Shown: piece by piece, positions 43,186-51,094 of the stretch
Numbering within the stretch: the stretch's first letter is position 1
Layout: each line of letters opens with the position of its first letter
The notes under the pieces: model-generated
What the model was told of the DNA's origin: nothing
The model's input: the letters and a program-made list of their open reading frames with translations, nothing else
The model's database searches: none
NCBI GenBank assembly: GCA_003242085.1
Contig: QBML01000008.1
Coordinates: 62,001 to 126,000, forward strand
Reading direction: 5' to 3'
DNA length: 64,000 nucleotides
DNA from: Pseudanabaena frigida
Lineage (GTDB): Bacteria; Cyanobacteriota; Cyanobacteriia; Pseudanabaenales; Pseudanabaenaceae
Program-made: the position numbers and the translations under genes

Positions 43186-44292
43186 ATGAAAGCGGAATTC
43201 TACTACAGTCAGCGCAAATACGAATGTTCGGTTGTTTCTCTGACTCTGGATCGGTGCAATGTCAAGGAATTACGAATCCGTAATCATGAAGGTGAAATCT
43301 TAGCAGTACAGCAAGGTAAAAAGACTGCTTTGCGTGGTAAGAGCCGCGCTACATCTCAAGAAGTTGATATTTTAACAAACAATTATTACAACTTAATCAA
43401 AGCGGCAGTCAATGCACTGGATTTAGAAGAAAAGATTCAGCAAATTAAAGATAAAGAAGAGCAGATTCGATTGCTTAATGCTGAAATTTCTATTTTTAAA
43501 GAAAAAGCAAATCTGTCAGAATCAGAACGAGTTGAAATAATTCAACTTCGCGACCAAATTAAGACCCTTTCGGATCGGCAAAATATTTCTCTGTTTAGCT
43601 ATGACGAAGAACAAGTGAAGTCTAAACTGATTAAAAGATTGGGGGATTTAGCTTGGCAAAATATAGAGGTATCAAGTAGAAACGATCTTCTAAATGCTTA
43701 CAAGCATAAATATTTAGTTGAATCTGATATATTCACCGAAAGCTTCTCAGACTACAAACCATCTTGCTTGTACATTTCTAGTGTTATTGAAAGAGAAATA
43801 GTTTATGCTTTCTTTAAAAATTTCTATCATTTTCTCTGTCAACAGAACCCCAAACAAAGAGATTTTTCTGTCGCAGGAGTGACACTCAAAAAAAGGGGGA
43901 AGTATACAATTGGGAGCTTGCCCTATTTAATTGGGAGGGAATGGGATACATTTAGTGAAGAAGTTCTAAATCAGGAGTATTTATCTAGTGACGATCGCGA
44001 AAGACTTTACTACCATAAACTCAACGATCAGAAAATATCTGCTAGCGAGCGTGATTTAGTAAGTCAATTTTTAGATCAGTGGAAGCATCCACTTTCGAGT
44101 TGGTTATTACAGAGTAATAAAGCAGCTAGTAAAATTGACCAAATCGCGAAACTGCGTAATCTTACAGCACATCCTATGCCAATATACAAATGGCAATTTA
44201 TAGAGCTATGGCTACTTGTAATTGGTGGTAAAACTAAAAGCGGACGCACTCAAAAAGGCTTACTAAAAGAAGTGTATGAGAGGATAAATTAA
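43186..44292 (+). CDS. Coiled-coil protein with C-terminal HEPN-like RNase motif
   Basis: 368 aa, not a family I can name. Residues 1-55 form a small beta-rich unit (AEFYYSQRKYECSVVSLTL). Residues 70-140 are a coiled coil (EEKIQQIKDKEEQIRLLNAEI). Residues 150-360 are mostly helical and end with KLRNLTAHPMPIYKWQFIELW; RNLTAH is an R-N-x-x-x-H (Rx4H) motif, the catalytic signature of HEPN RNases, in the usual position between two helices. HEPN proteins often act as toxins, in RNA processing or in defence. No antitoxin-sized gene is adjacent. AT-rich relative to neighbours. ATG 43186; the stop TAA lies in a hairpin arm. Function inferred only from the motif. Confidence 0.7.
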   Translation: MKAEFYYSQRKYECSVVSLTLDRCNVKELRIRNHEGEILAVQQGKKTALRGKSRATSQEVDILTNNYYNLIKAAVNALDLEEKIQQIKDKEEQIRLLNAEISIFKEKANLSESERVEIIQLRDQIKTLSDRQNISLFSYDEEQVKSKLIKRLGDLAWQNIEVSSRNDLLNAYKHKYLVESDIFTESFSDYKPSCLYISSVIEREIVYAFFKNFYHFLCQQNPKQRDFSVAGVTLKKRGKYTIGSLPYLIGREWDTFSEEVLNQEYLSSDDRERLYYHKLNDQKISASERDLVSQFLDQWKHPLSSWLLQSNKAASKIDQIAKLRNLTAHPMPIYKWQFIELWLLVIGGKTKSGRTQKGLLKEVYERIN

Positions 44293-44328
44293 GAATTAAA
44301 TATGTTCGACAATTAAATTCTTAATTTA
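44285..44328. terminator. Terminator after the HEPN-like gene
   Basis: Arms TAAATTAAGAA (44285-44295, containing the stop) and TTCTTAATTTA (44318-44328), AT-rich stem with a 22-base loop that can pair further. Confidence 0.6.
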
Positions 44329-44396
44329 ATACTTATTTTTAACTGCAAGTTCTAGTAATAAAAAATAATAAAACATCAGTAAAATTCTTACTTTTT

Positions 44397-46274
44397 ATGG
44401 TTAAACCCTTCGATCCTTCGCAAGCCAACAGTCTTTGGCAGCTATGGCAACAAGTTTCACAACTCCATCCTGATGCGATCGCCCTCTACGATCCCCACGC
44501 CAAGCCCCCAGTAAGTCTGTCCTATAGTGATACTTTTGCTCAAATTAATGCATTTGGGGCAGGACTGCGATCGCTGGGCATCCAATTTGGAGAAAAGGTA
44601 GCTCTGATTGCCGATAACTCACCACGATGGTTAATTGCTGACCAAGGAATTTTAGCGATCGGGGCGGCTGATGCTACGCGAAGTTCTCAAGCTGAACGTA
44701 GTGAATTGTTATATATCATTGAGCATAGTGATAGCGTAGCGATCGTCGTCGAAAATCTTGCCACGCTCAAAAAACTAGAGCCCGAACTGCATACATTGCC
44801 CGTCAAGCAAATTATCTTGCTATCGGATGAGACACCTCCCGAAGGAGCTTATAACTTTCAGCAATTACTCGAAAAAGGCAACCGCAAAGATTTAGGCAAT
44901 CCACTAATTCAGCGTGATACCCTTGCCACATTGATCTATACATCAGGTACGACGGCTCGTCCCAAAGGCGTAATGCTCACTCATGGGAATTTCTTGTATG
45001 AGGTAGAAGGGGCGCAGTCAGTCTTGAAACTAAAGGTAAACGAAAAAGTATTAAGTATTTTACCGACATGGCATTCCTACGAACGTACCTTTGAATATTT
45101 CATCTTTTCTCAAGGCTGCACCCAGATTTACACTAATCTCCGCACGATCAAAAAAGATCTCAAAGAACATAAGCCTGACTACATGGTTGCTGTGCCGCGC
45201 CTGTGGGAATCAATCTATGAAGGTGTACAGAAAAACTTTCGGGAGCAACCTGCGAGCAAACAACGTTTAGTAAATTTCTTTTTAAACACCAGCCAGAAAT
45301 ACATCACTGCCAAACGAGTTGTTCAAGGCTTAAATGTCGAAAATCTCTATCCTTCTCTAGGCGACAAGTTAAAAGCATCGCTGGTAGTTTTAGGACTATG
45401 GGCAACTCATAAGCTTGGTCATAAGTTGGTCTATCAAAAAGTGCGCGAAGCAACGGGTGGTAATTTTAAATATATTGTTAGTGGCGGCGGCTCGATCGCT
45501 GAACATCTCGAAGATTTCTATGAAATTGTTGGTATCGAAATTTTGGGTGGTTACGGCTTGACCGAAACCTCGCCAATTACCCATGTGCGTCGTCCGCATC
45601 GCAATATTCGCGGTGGCGACGGACAGCCTTTACCGCAGACAGAAACTCGCATTGTCGATATGTCTACAAGAGCTGATCTGCCAGTTGGGCAGCAAGGCTT
45701 AGTGCTAATTCGCGGACCACAAGTGATGCAGGGCTATTATAAAAATCCTGAAGCTACGGCTAAAGCGATCGATCCGCAGGGTTGGTTTGACACAGGCGAT
45801 CTTGGCTATGTCAGCAAATGGGATGATTTAATCATTACAGGTCGAGCTAAAGATACGATTGTCTTAAGTAATGGTGAGAATATTGAGCCTCAACCTATTG
45901 AAGATGCTTGTATTCGTAGTGCCTATATCGATCAGGTGGTACTAGTGGGGCAAGACCAAAAACAATTAGGTGTTCTGATCGTTCCTAATCTATCTGCTCT
46001 TGAAGCTGCAGGATTGATTGCACCAGACTCAAGCCTTACAACCATTTTGCCAGAACTTAACGACCAAAAAATTCGTAATCTTTATCGCGAAGAACTCAAT
46101 CGGGAAGTCAAAAATCGCCCAGGATATAGCATTAACGATCGCATCGGGGTTTTCGAGTTCTTGCCTGAAGCGTTTACAATCGATAATGGTTGCTTAACGC
46201 AAACATTCAAAATCCGACGTAACATCGTATTTGAGCGTTATCAAGATATTATTGTCAAAATGTTTGCTTCATAA
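44397..46274 (+). CDS. aas: Acyl-ACP synthetase / long-chain fatty acid CoA ligase
   Basis: 625 aa AMP-forming acyl-activating enzyme. Motifs: ATP/AMP loop LIYTSGTTARPKGVMLTHGN (about 180-200), LSILPTWHSYERTFEY, IVSGGGSIAEHLEDFYEIVGIEILGGYGLTET, GWFDTGDLGYVSKWDDLIITGRAKD and a C-terminal KNRPGYSINDRIGVFEFLPEAFTIDNG with the terminal-domain Lys region QTFKIRRN. This is the cyanobacterial Aas type (as Synechocystis slr1609), which ligates free fatty acids, mainly to ACP, to recycle membrane lipids. Length is typical. ATG 44397. Followed by ylqD. Confidence 0.92.
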   Translation: MVKPFDPSQANSLWQLWQQVSQLHPDAIALYDPHAKPPVSLSYSDTFAQINAFGAGLRSLGIQFGEKVALIADNSPRWLIADQGILAIGAADATRSSQAERSELLYIIEHSDSVAIVVENLATLKKLEPELHTLPVKQIILLSDETPPEGAYNFQQLLEKGNRKDLGNPLIQRDTLATLIYTSGTTARPKGVMLTHGNFLYEVEGAQSVLKLKVNEKVLSILPTWHSYERTFEYFIFSQGCTQIYTNLRTIKKDLKEHKPDYMVAVPRLWESIYEGVQKNFREQPASKQRLVNFFLNTSQKYITAKRVVQGLNVENLYPSLGDKLKASLVVLGLWATHKLGHKLVYQKVREATGGNFKYIVSGGGSIAEHLEDFYEIVGIEILGGYGLTETSPITHVRRPHRNIRGGDGQPLPQTETRIVDMSTRADLPVGQQGLVLIRGPQVMQGYYKNPEATAKAIDPQGWFDTGDLGYVSKWDDLIITGRAKDTIVLSNGENIEPQPIEDACIRSAYIDQVVLVGQDQKQLGVLIVPNLSALEAAGLIAPDSSLTTILPELNDQKIRNLYREELNREVKNRPGYSINDRIGVFEFLPEAFTIDNGCLTQTFKIRRNIVFERYQDIIVKMFAS

Positions 46275-46333
46275 TGTGAAAGAAGCGTAGCCTCTCTCAT
46301 ATTCAATAAAACCTTACAAAACTGGAGATAAGT

Positions 46334-46798
46334 GTGAATTCGATTGATTTTTCTAATCAGCTTTTATTGCGTCGTACCGCCAATATCCAAGTAATTGTGA
46401 CGCAACGCTGGAAAGAGGAAATGCAGCAACAACTGCAACAACAAATTGCTCAACTTGATGCCCAAGTGCAGCAAGTTGATGCTCAAGGCTCACGTCAAAT
46501 TAATGAAATTGAGCGCCAAAGTATCAAACCATTCTCGGCGGAAGTCTCCAATGCGATCGAAGGTATTCGCTCTGAGATGAATCGGGTCAAAGCAGAACTA
46601 CTAGAACAAAAGAATCAATTGTTAACTCAGTTGACCCAAGTCCAAAATCTCGAATTAGAGCAAGAAGTTTCTCAAGGACAACTCGACAGCTATTTCCCTG
46701 CTGGTAAAGGCGATAACTTGATCGCTCAGATGCGTGTAGAAATTGTTTTGCGCGACGGCATTATTGAAGATATTCGTACAGGCTTTCCTGCTGTCTAA
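46334..46798 (+). CDS. YlqD family protein
   Basis: 154 aa from GTG 46334, with GGAGA upstream. Matches the YlqD family of cyanobacteria and Bacillus: LLLRRTANIQVIVTQRWKEEMQQQLQQQIAQLD, a long coiled coil (about 25-115), and a small beta ending with IAQMRVEIVLRDGIIEDIRTG. The function is unknown. It probably oligomerises through the coiled coil. It lies 60 bases after aas, so co-transcription is possible, and is followed by a hairpin terminator. Confidence 0.85.
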   Translation: MNSIDFSNQLLLRRTANIQVIVTQRWKEEMQQQLQQQIAQLDAQVQQVDAQGSRQINEIERQSIKPFSAEVSNAIEGIRSEMNRVKAELLEQKNQLLTQLTQVQNLELEQEVSQGQLDSYFPAGKGDNLIAQMRVEIVLRDGIIEDIRTGFPAV

Positions 46799-46800
46799 CC

Positions 46801-46830
46801 AAAAGGATTGCTGAACGTGGCAATCCTTTT
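46801..46830. terminator. Terminator after ylqD
   Basis: Arms 46801-46811 and 46820-46830 (AAAAGGATTGC/GCAATCCTTTT) pair exactly with an 8-base loop and end in a T run on the plus strand. Confidence 0.8.
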
Positions 46831-46861
46831 AATGTATCCGCCCACTTAACCCCAAAAAGGA

Positions 46862-48448
46862 ATGAACGTTCTACTGGTTTACCCACTTTTTCCAAAAACA
46901 TTTTGGTCTTACGAAAAAATCCTAGAGCTAGTAAATCGTAAAGTGCTACTACCACCTCTAGGCTTGATTACTGTCGCTGCAATTTTGCCCCAAGAATGGA
47001 ACTTTAAACTAGTCGATCGCAATGTGCGCTCGATTACAGAGGCTGAGTGGCAATGGGCGGATATGGTCATCCTGTCGGCAATGATCGTCCAGAAAGATGA
47101 TTTGTTGTCATTGATTAAAGAATCAAAACGTCGGGGTAAAAAAGTTGCTTGCGGCGGACCTTATCCCACTTCGATGCCTGAAGATCCTCAAGCCGCAGGT
47201 GTAGATTACCTGATTTTGGATGAAGGTGAAATTACTTTACCAATGTTTGTCGAGGCGATCGCTAAGGGTGAAACCAGTGGCATTTTCAGAACCACCGAAA
47301 AGCCTGATGTCACTAGCACTCCCGTACCACGCTTTGATTTATTAGACTTTGATGCCTACGACTCCATGTCGGTGCAGTTCTCTCGTGGTTGTCCTTTCCA
47401 ATGTGAATTCTGCGACATTATCGTTTTGTACGGACGCAAACCTCGCACTAAGACCCCTGCTCAGTTACTCGCCGAACTAGATTATTTATATAGCCTCGGC
47501 TGGCGACGTGGCGTGTTTATGGTGGATGACAACTTCATCGGCAACAAGCGCAATGTCCGCTTGCTCTTGCTCGAACTGAAGGAATGGCAAAAAGAGCATG
47601 GCTATCCCTTCCGCTTTAATACTGAAGCTTCCATCGATTTAGCCGCCGATCAAGAACTAATGGATCTGATGGTGGAATGCTATTTCGATGCGGTATTCCT
47701 TGGTATCGAAACTCCCGATGAAGATAGTTTACAGATGACTAAGAAGTTTCAAAATACTAGGTCATCGTTGCTGGATTCTGTAGAAGCGATTACTAAAACG
47801 GGGATTCGCGTTATGGCAGGATTCATCATCGGCTTTGATGGTGAGAAAAAAGGAGCAGGCGATCGCATTGTGAGATTTGCCGAACTGACAGGCATTCCCA
47901 CGACAACATTCGCGATGTTGCAGGCATTGCCCCATACAGCTCTCTGGCATCGTCTCGAAAAAGAAGGAAGGTTAAGAACTCAAAATGGGAACTTAAATCA
48001 AACTACCTTGATGAATTTCGAGCCAACCCGCCCAGTTGAAGAGATTGCTCGCGAATATGTGGAAGCCTTCTGTGCGTTGTATGAGCCGCACGCCTACCTC
48101 GATCGTGTTTACAGCTACTTCCTAAAACTAGGTGCACCTAGAATCAAAGCCGAAGCCAAACTGCCCACACTCACCGATCTCAAGGCTCTAGCGATTATCG
48201 TCTGGCGGCAAGGCATCAAGCGTAATACTCGCTGGAAGTTCTGGCATCATCTATTTAGCATGATCAAGAAAAATCCTGCGGTTTGGGAACATTACCTGAT
48301 TGTCTGCGCTCACAATGAACACTTCATGGAGTATCGCGACATTGTGCGCCGCGAGATTGAAGCTCAGTTAACTGAGTATTGGGCAGAGGAAGAGCGCTTA
48401 AAGCTTCTAAAACCTGTTCCTGAAAGAGAACTAGATCTAGCAAGCTAG
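46862..48448 (+). CDS. B12-binding-domain radical SAM protein 1 (DUF4070)
   Basis: 528 aa. The N-terminal 150 residues form a cobalamin-binding-like Rossmann domain (LLVYPLFPKTFWSYEKILEL, GGPYPTSMPEDP, DEGEITLPMFVEAI). The radical SAM core follows with the CxxxCxxC cluster motif RGCPFQCEFCDIIVLYGR (about 180), FMVDDNFIGNKRNVR and FNTEASIDLA. The C-terminus matches DUF4070. The hopanoid C-2 methylase HpnP belongs to the same broad family, but distinctive assignment is not possible from sequence alone. It probably performs a radical methylation or similar reaction on a lipid or small molecule. A close paralogue follows 154 bases downstream. Confidence 0.87.
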   Translation: MNVLLVYPLFPKTFWSYEKILELVNRKVLLPPLGLITVAAILPQEWNFKLVDRNVRSITEAEWQWADMVILSAMIVQKDDLLSLIKESKRRGKKVACGGPYPTSMPEDPQAAGVDYLILDEGEITLPMFVEAIAKGETSGIFRTTEKPDVTSTPVPRFDLLDFDAYDSMSVQFSRGCPFQCEFCDIIVLYGRKPRTKTPAQLLAELDYLYSLGWRRGVFMVDDNFIGNKRNVRLLLLELKEWQKEHGYPFRFNTEASIDLAADQELMDLMVECYFDAVFLGIETPDEDSLQMTKKFQNTRSSLLDSVEAITKTGIRVMAGFIIGFDGEKKGAGDRIVRFAELTGIPTTTFAMLQALPHTALWHRLEKEGRLRTQNGNLNQTTLMNFEPTRPVEEIAREYVEAFCALYEPHAYLDRVYSYFLKLGAPRIKAEAKLPTLTDLKALAIIVWRQGIKRNTRWKFWHHLFSMIKKNPAVWEHYLIVCAHNEHFMEYRDIVRREIEAQLTEYWAEEERLKLLKPVPERELDLAS

Positions 48449-48454
48449 TCTATA

Positions 48455-48489
48455 AATCAAAATATTTTGCTAAGCAAAATATTTTGATT
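48455..48489. terminator. Palindrome P20, 16-bp perfect stem, GC-TAA-GC apex
   Basis: Arms 48455-48470 and 48474-48489 pair exactly, seven bases after the stop of radical SAM gene 1. AT-rich stem; it separates the two paralogues. Confidence 0.8.
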
Positions 48490-48602
48490 GTTTACAATAA
48501 CCCTTTTTAATTCTTGTTGATGGGCAAGACTTATCAGAAGGAACTAGAAAGGGTTTTTCTATGCCAATGTTTGAGAATTTCAATTAAATTACAAAAAATA
48601 TA

Positions 48603-50231
48603 ATGCGTGTTTTACTCGTCTACCCGTTATTTCCGAAAAGCTTTTGGTCATTTGAGAAAACACTAGAATTAGTTGGTTATAAAGCTCAGCTTCCACCTCT
48701 TGGTATGGTCACGGTTGCTGCGATCTTGCCACAGACTTGGGAATTTAAATTAGTCGATCGCAATGTGCGAGATATCACCGAAGCTGAATGGGAATGGGCG
48801 GAAGTGGTAATCCTCTCCGCGATGATCGTTCAGAAAAATGACTTTCTCGCCCAAATTCAAGAAGCGAAAAAACGCGGTAAATTAGTGGCTGTGGGTGGGC
48901 CATACCCCACAGCATTACCTGAAGAGGCGAAAGTTTCAGGTGCAGATTTCTTAATCCTTGATGAAGGCGAAATTACTTTACCAATGTTTGTCGAAGCCAT
49001 TGAAAGAGGCGATCGCACAGGCATTCTCAGATCCAATGGCGAAAAGCCTGCGGTTACCGATACGCCGATCCCGCGCTTCGATCTCCTAGAAATGAACCGC
49101 TACGCCGAAATGTCGGTACAGTTCTCGCGTGGTTGCCCCTTCCAATGCGAATTTTGCGACATCATCGTTCTCTATGGACGTAAGCCACGCACCAAGACTC
49201 CTGCTCAAATCCTTGCTGAGTTGCAATGCCTCTACGATCTCGGTTGGAGACGCAGTATTTTCATGGTTGATGATAACTTCATTGGCAACAAGCGCAATGT
49301 GAAGGTGATGCTACAAGAGCTAAAGCCTTGGATGAAAGAGCGTAACTATCCTTTCTCCTTTGCCACGGAAGCATCGGTCGATCTTGCACAAGACGCTGAA
49401 ATGATGCAGATGATGGTGGAATGTAACTTTGGATCGGTATTCCTTGGTATCGAAACCCCCGACACTGATAGTCTAGCGCTTACTAAAAAGTTCCAAAATA
49501 ATCGAGATCCTCTCTCGGAATCAGTGATTAATATCGCCAGAGCAGGGATTCGGGTCATGGCAGGATTTATCATTGGCTTCGATGGCGAGAAAAAAGGAGC
49601 AGGCGATCGCATTGTCCAATTTGTGGAACTGACTGCGGTTCCCACGGCGCTATTCAGTATGCTGCAAGCTTTGCCTGATACTGGCTTATGGCATCGCTTG
49701 AATAAAGAAGGTCGGATGATTACCCAGAATAGCAATGGACATCAAGCCACTTTGATGAACTTCATGCCTACTCGTCCATTGGAAGATATTGCGACAGAAT
49801 ATGTCCATGCCTTCTGGACTCTTTACGATCCACTAGTCTTTCTCAATCGTACCTATCGCCATTTCTTGATTTTGGGAGAATCTCAGTACAAGCGCATCAA
49901 GCGAGAGAAGACTGATACCAAGAAGAAAACTGATTGGACTGCGATCAAAGCCCTGCTAATTCTCTGCTGGCGACAAGGTTTTGTTCGCAAAACCCGTTTC
50001 CAATTCTGGATTAATCTCTTTGACTTGATGAAGCGTTATCCGAATGTAGTTACCAGCTATCTTTCAGTCTGCGCTCAAGGCGAGCATTTCCTCGAATATC
50101 GCTCGATTGTCCGCGAACAGATTGAAGCACAACTGGCGGATTATCTCGCTAATCCTCCTGTACTTCAGCCCAAGGTTTTACCAAAGATTCAACCATTAGA
50201 GAAACAGCAAGATTTGCAAGAAGTGAAGTAG
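48603..50231 (+). CDS. B12-binding-domain radical SAM protein 2 (DUF4070)
   Basis: 542 aa, alignable end to end with the preceding gene: VLLVYPLFPKSFWSFEKTLEL, GGPYPTALPEEA, RGCPFQCEFCDIIVLYGR with the CxxxCxxC cluster site, FMVDDNFIGNKRNV, VMAGFIIGFDGEKKGAGDR. Differences concentrate in the C-terminal quarter, where it has an extra Lys-rich stretch (KRIKREKTDTKKKTDW). The pair is a tandem duplication with probable divergence in substrate. ATG 48603. The second copy has its own upstream spacer rather than being tightly coupled. Confidence 0.87.
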   Translation: MRVLLVYPLFPKSFWSFEKTLELVGYKAQLPPLGMVTVAAILPQTWEFKLVDRNVRDITEAEWEWAEVVILSAMIVQKNDFLAQIQEAKKRGKLVAVGGPYPTALPEEAKVSGADFLILDEGEITLPMFVEAIERGDRTGILRSNGEKPAVTDTPIPRFDLLEMNRYAEMSVQFSRGCPFQCEFCDIIVLYGRKPRTKTPAQILAELQCLYDLGWRRSIFMVDDNFIGNKRNVKVMLQELKPWMKERNYPFSFATEASVDLAQDAEMMQMMVECNFGSVFLGIETPDTDSLALTKKFQNNRDPLSESVINIARAGIRVMAGFIIGFDGEKKGAGDRIVQFVELTAVPTALFSMLQALPDTGLWHRLNKEGRMITQNSNGHQATLMNFMPTRPLEDIATEYVHAFWTLYDPLVFLNRTYRHFLILGESQYKRIKREKTDTKKKTDWTAIKALLILCWRQGFVRKTRFQFWINLFDLMKRYPNVVTSYLSVCAQGEHFLEYRSIVREQIEAQLADYLANPPVLQPKVLPKIQPLEKQQDLQEVK

Positions 50232-50248
50232 CGATCGCACTCTAAATA

Positions 50249-50285
50249 AATAAAAAAGGCGGCGCATTGCGTCGCCTTTTTTATT
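50249..50285. terminator. Palindrome P21, 16 of 17 bp paired, GC-ATT-GC apex
   Basis: Arms 50249-50265 and 50269-50285 with one mismatch. The right arm holds the TAA stop of the Uma2 gene. Convergent genes, T-runs on both sides: bidirectional terminator. Confidence 0.85.
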
Positions 50286-50877
50286 CAAAAATCTGAGATA
50301 GGGGACAAGAGAACTCTGGTAATAATGGGGAAGTGAGTGTATCACTCACAAATAGAGTCATGTCTAACTTAAGAATGCCATTTTCGCGGCGATAGATTTG
50401 GAGTTTATTTTCTCTCCAATCAGCGATCCAATATTCTAATGCGCCCTGTGATGAATAGAGCTTTAACTTAACTTCGCGATCGCGCTTTTCATTATCAGTT
50501 CCTGCCGATAGCACCTCGATCGCAATGTCAGGCGTACCAAGTAAATGTCCAGCATCATCAATCAAAGCTTCATATTTTTCTTTGCTGACCCACACCACAT
50601 CAGGAATCACATCATCCTTATTGCCAAAGATTATACCTGCACCCACTGCGGCATAGCCCAAGCCTGTTATTTTTGACCAAGCTTTTAGCTCGAAGTAAAA
50701 ATTGCCGCATGTGGTTTGATGTTTCCAGTGGGGCGCTCTCGTCACGTAAAGTTCTCCATCAATAATTTCATAACGGTTGCCGTTGTCGGGTAGTAGTTCG
50801 AGGTCGGCGCTTGTCCAGAGTAGTTTGTCCTCTGGGGCATTATTGGAGAGGTTAGGAGGTGCGATCGCTTGAGTCAT
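50281..50877 (-). CDS. Uma2 family endonuclease-like protein (DUF820)
   Basis: 198 aa. Belongs to the large cyanobacterial Uma2/DUF820 family with a PD-(D/E)XK fold: WTSADLELLPDNGNRYEIIDGELY near the start, VIPDVVWVSKEKYE, and the core PDIAIEVLSAGTDNEKRDREVKLKLYSSQGALEYWIADWREN. The Asp, Glu and Lys of the core are present. These genes are highly multiplied in cyanobacteria; nuclease activity and biological role are not established. ATG 50877. Alone between two convergent/divergent neighbours. Confidence 0.88.
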   Translation of the reverse strand: MTQAIAPPNLSNNAPEDKLLWTSADLELLPDNGNRYEIIDGELYVTRAPHWKHQTTCGNFYFELKAWSKITGLGYAAVGAGIIFGNKDDVIPDVVWVSKEKYEALIDDAGHLLGTPDIAIEVLSAGTDNEKRDREVKLKLYSSQGALEYWIADWRENKLQIYRRENGILKLDMTLFVSDTLTSPLLPEFSCPLSQIFE

Positions 50878-51094
50878 GATGGTTTCCTAATCGGAGCGAT
50901 ATGGTGATTATAGCAAGTTGTCAGAATCACAGATTTAGATGGATTTGCGATCAATTCTTTTAACTCATCGAGATTACGATCCTCTTAGAATAAATGCAAA
51001 AAATATGGCGATCTCGTCAAATCTAAGAAAACCACAGAGATCTTGCTAGAATGGTTTGCTAGATTAGCTTTGTTAGCTTAGGGTATAGAATCAA

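Noticed and set aside
46862-50231. hpnP (hopanoid 2-methylase) assignment
   Set aside because: The superfamily fits but the subfamily cannot be decided from motifs, and no hopanoid genes are in the window.
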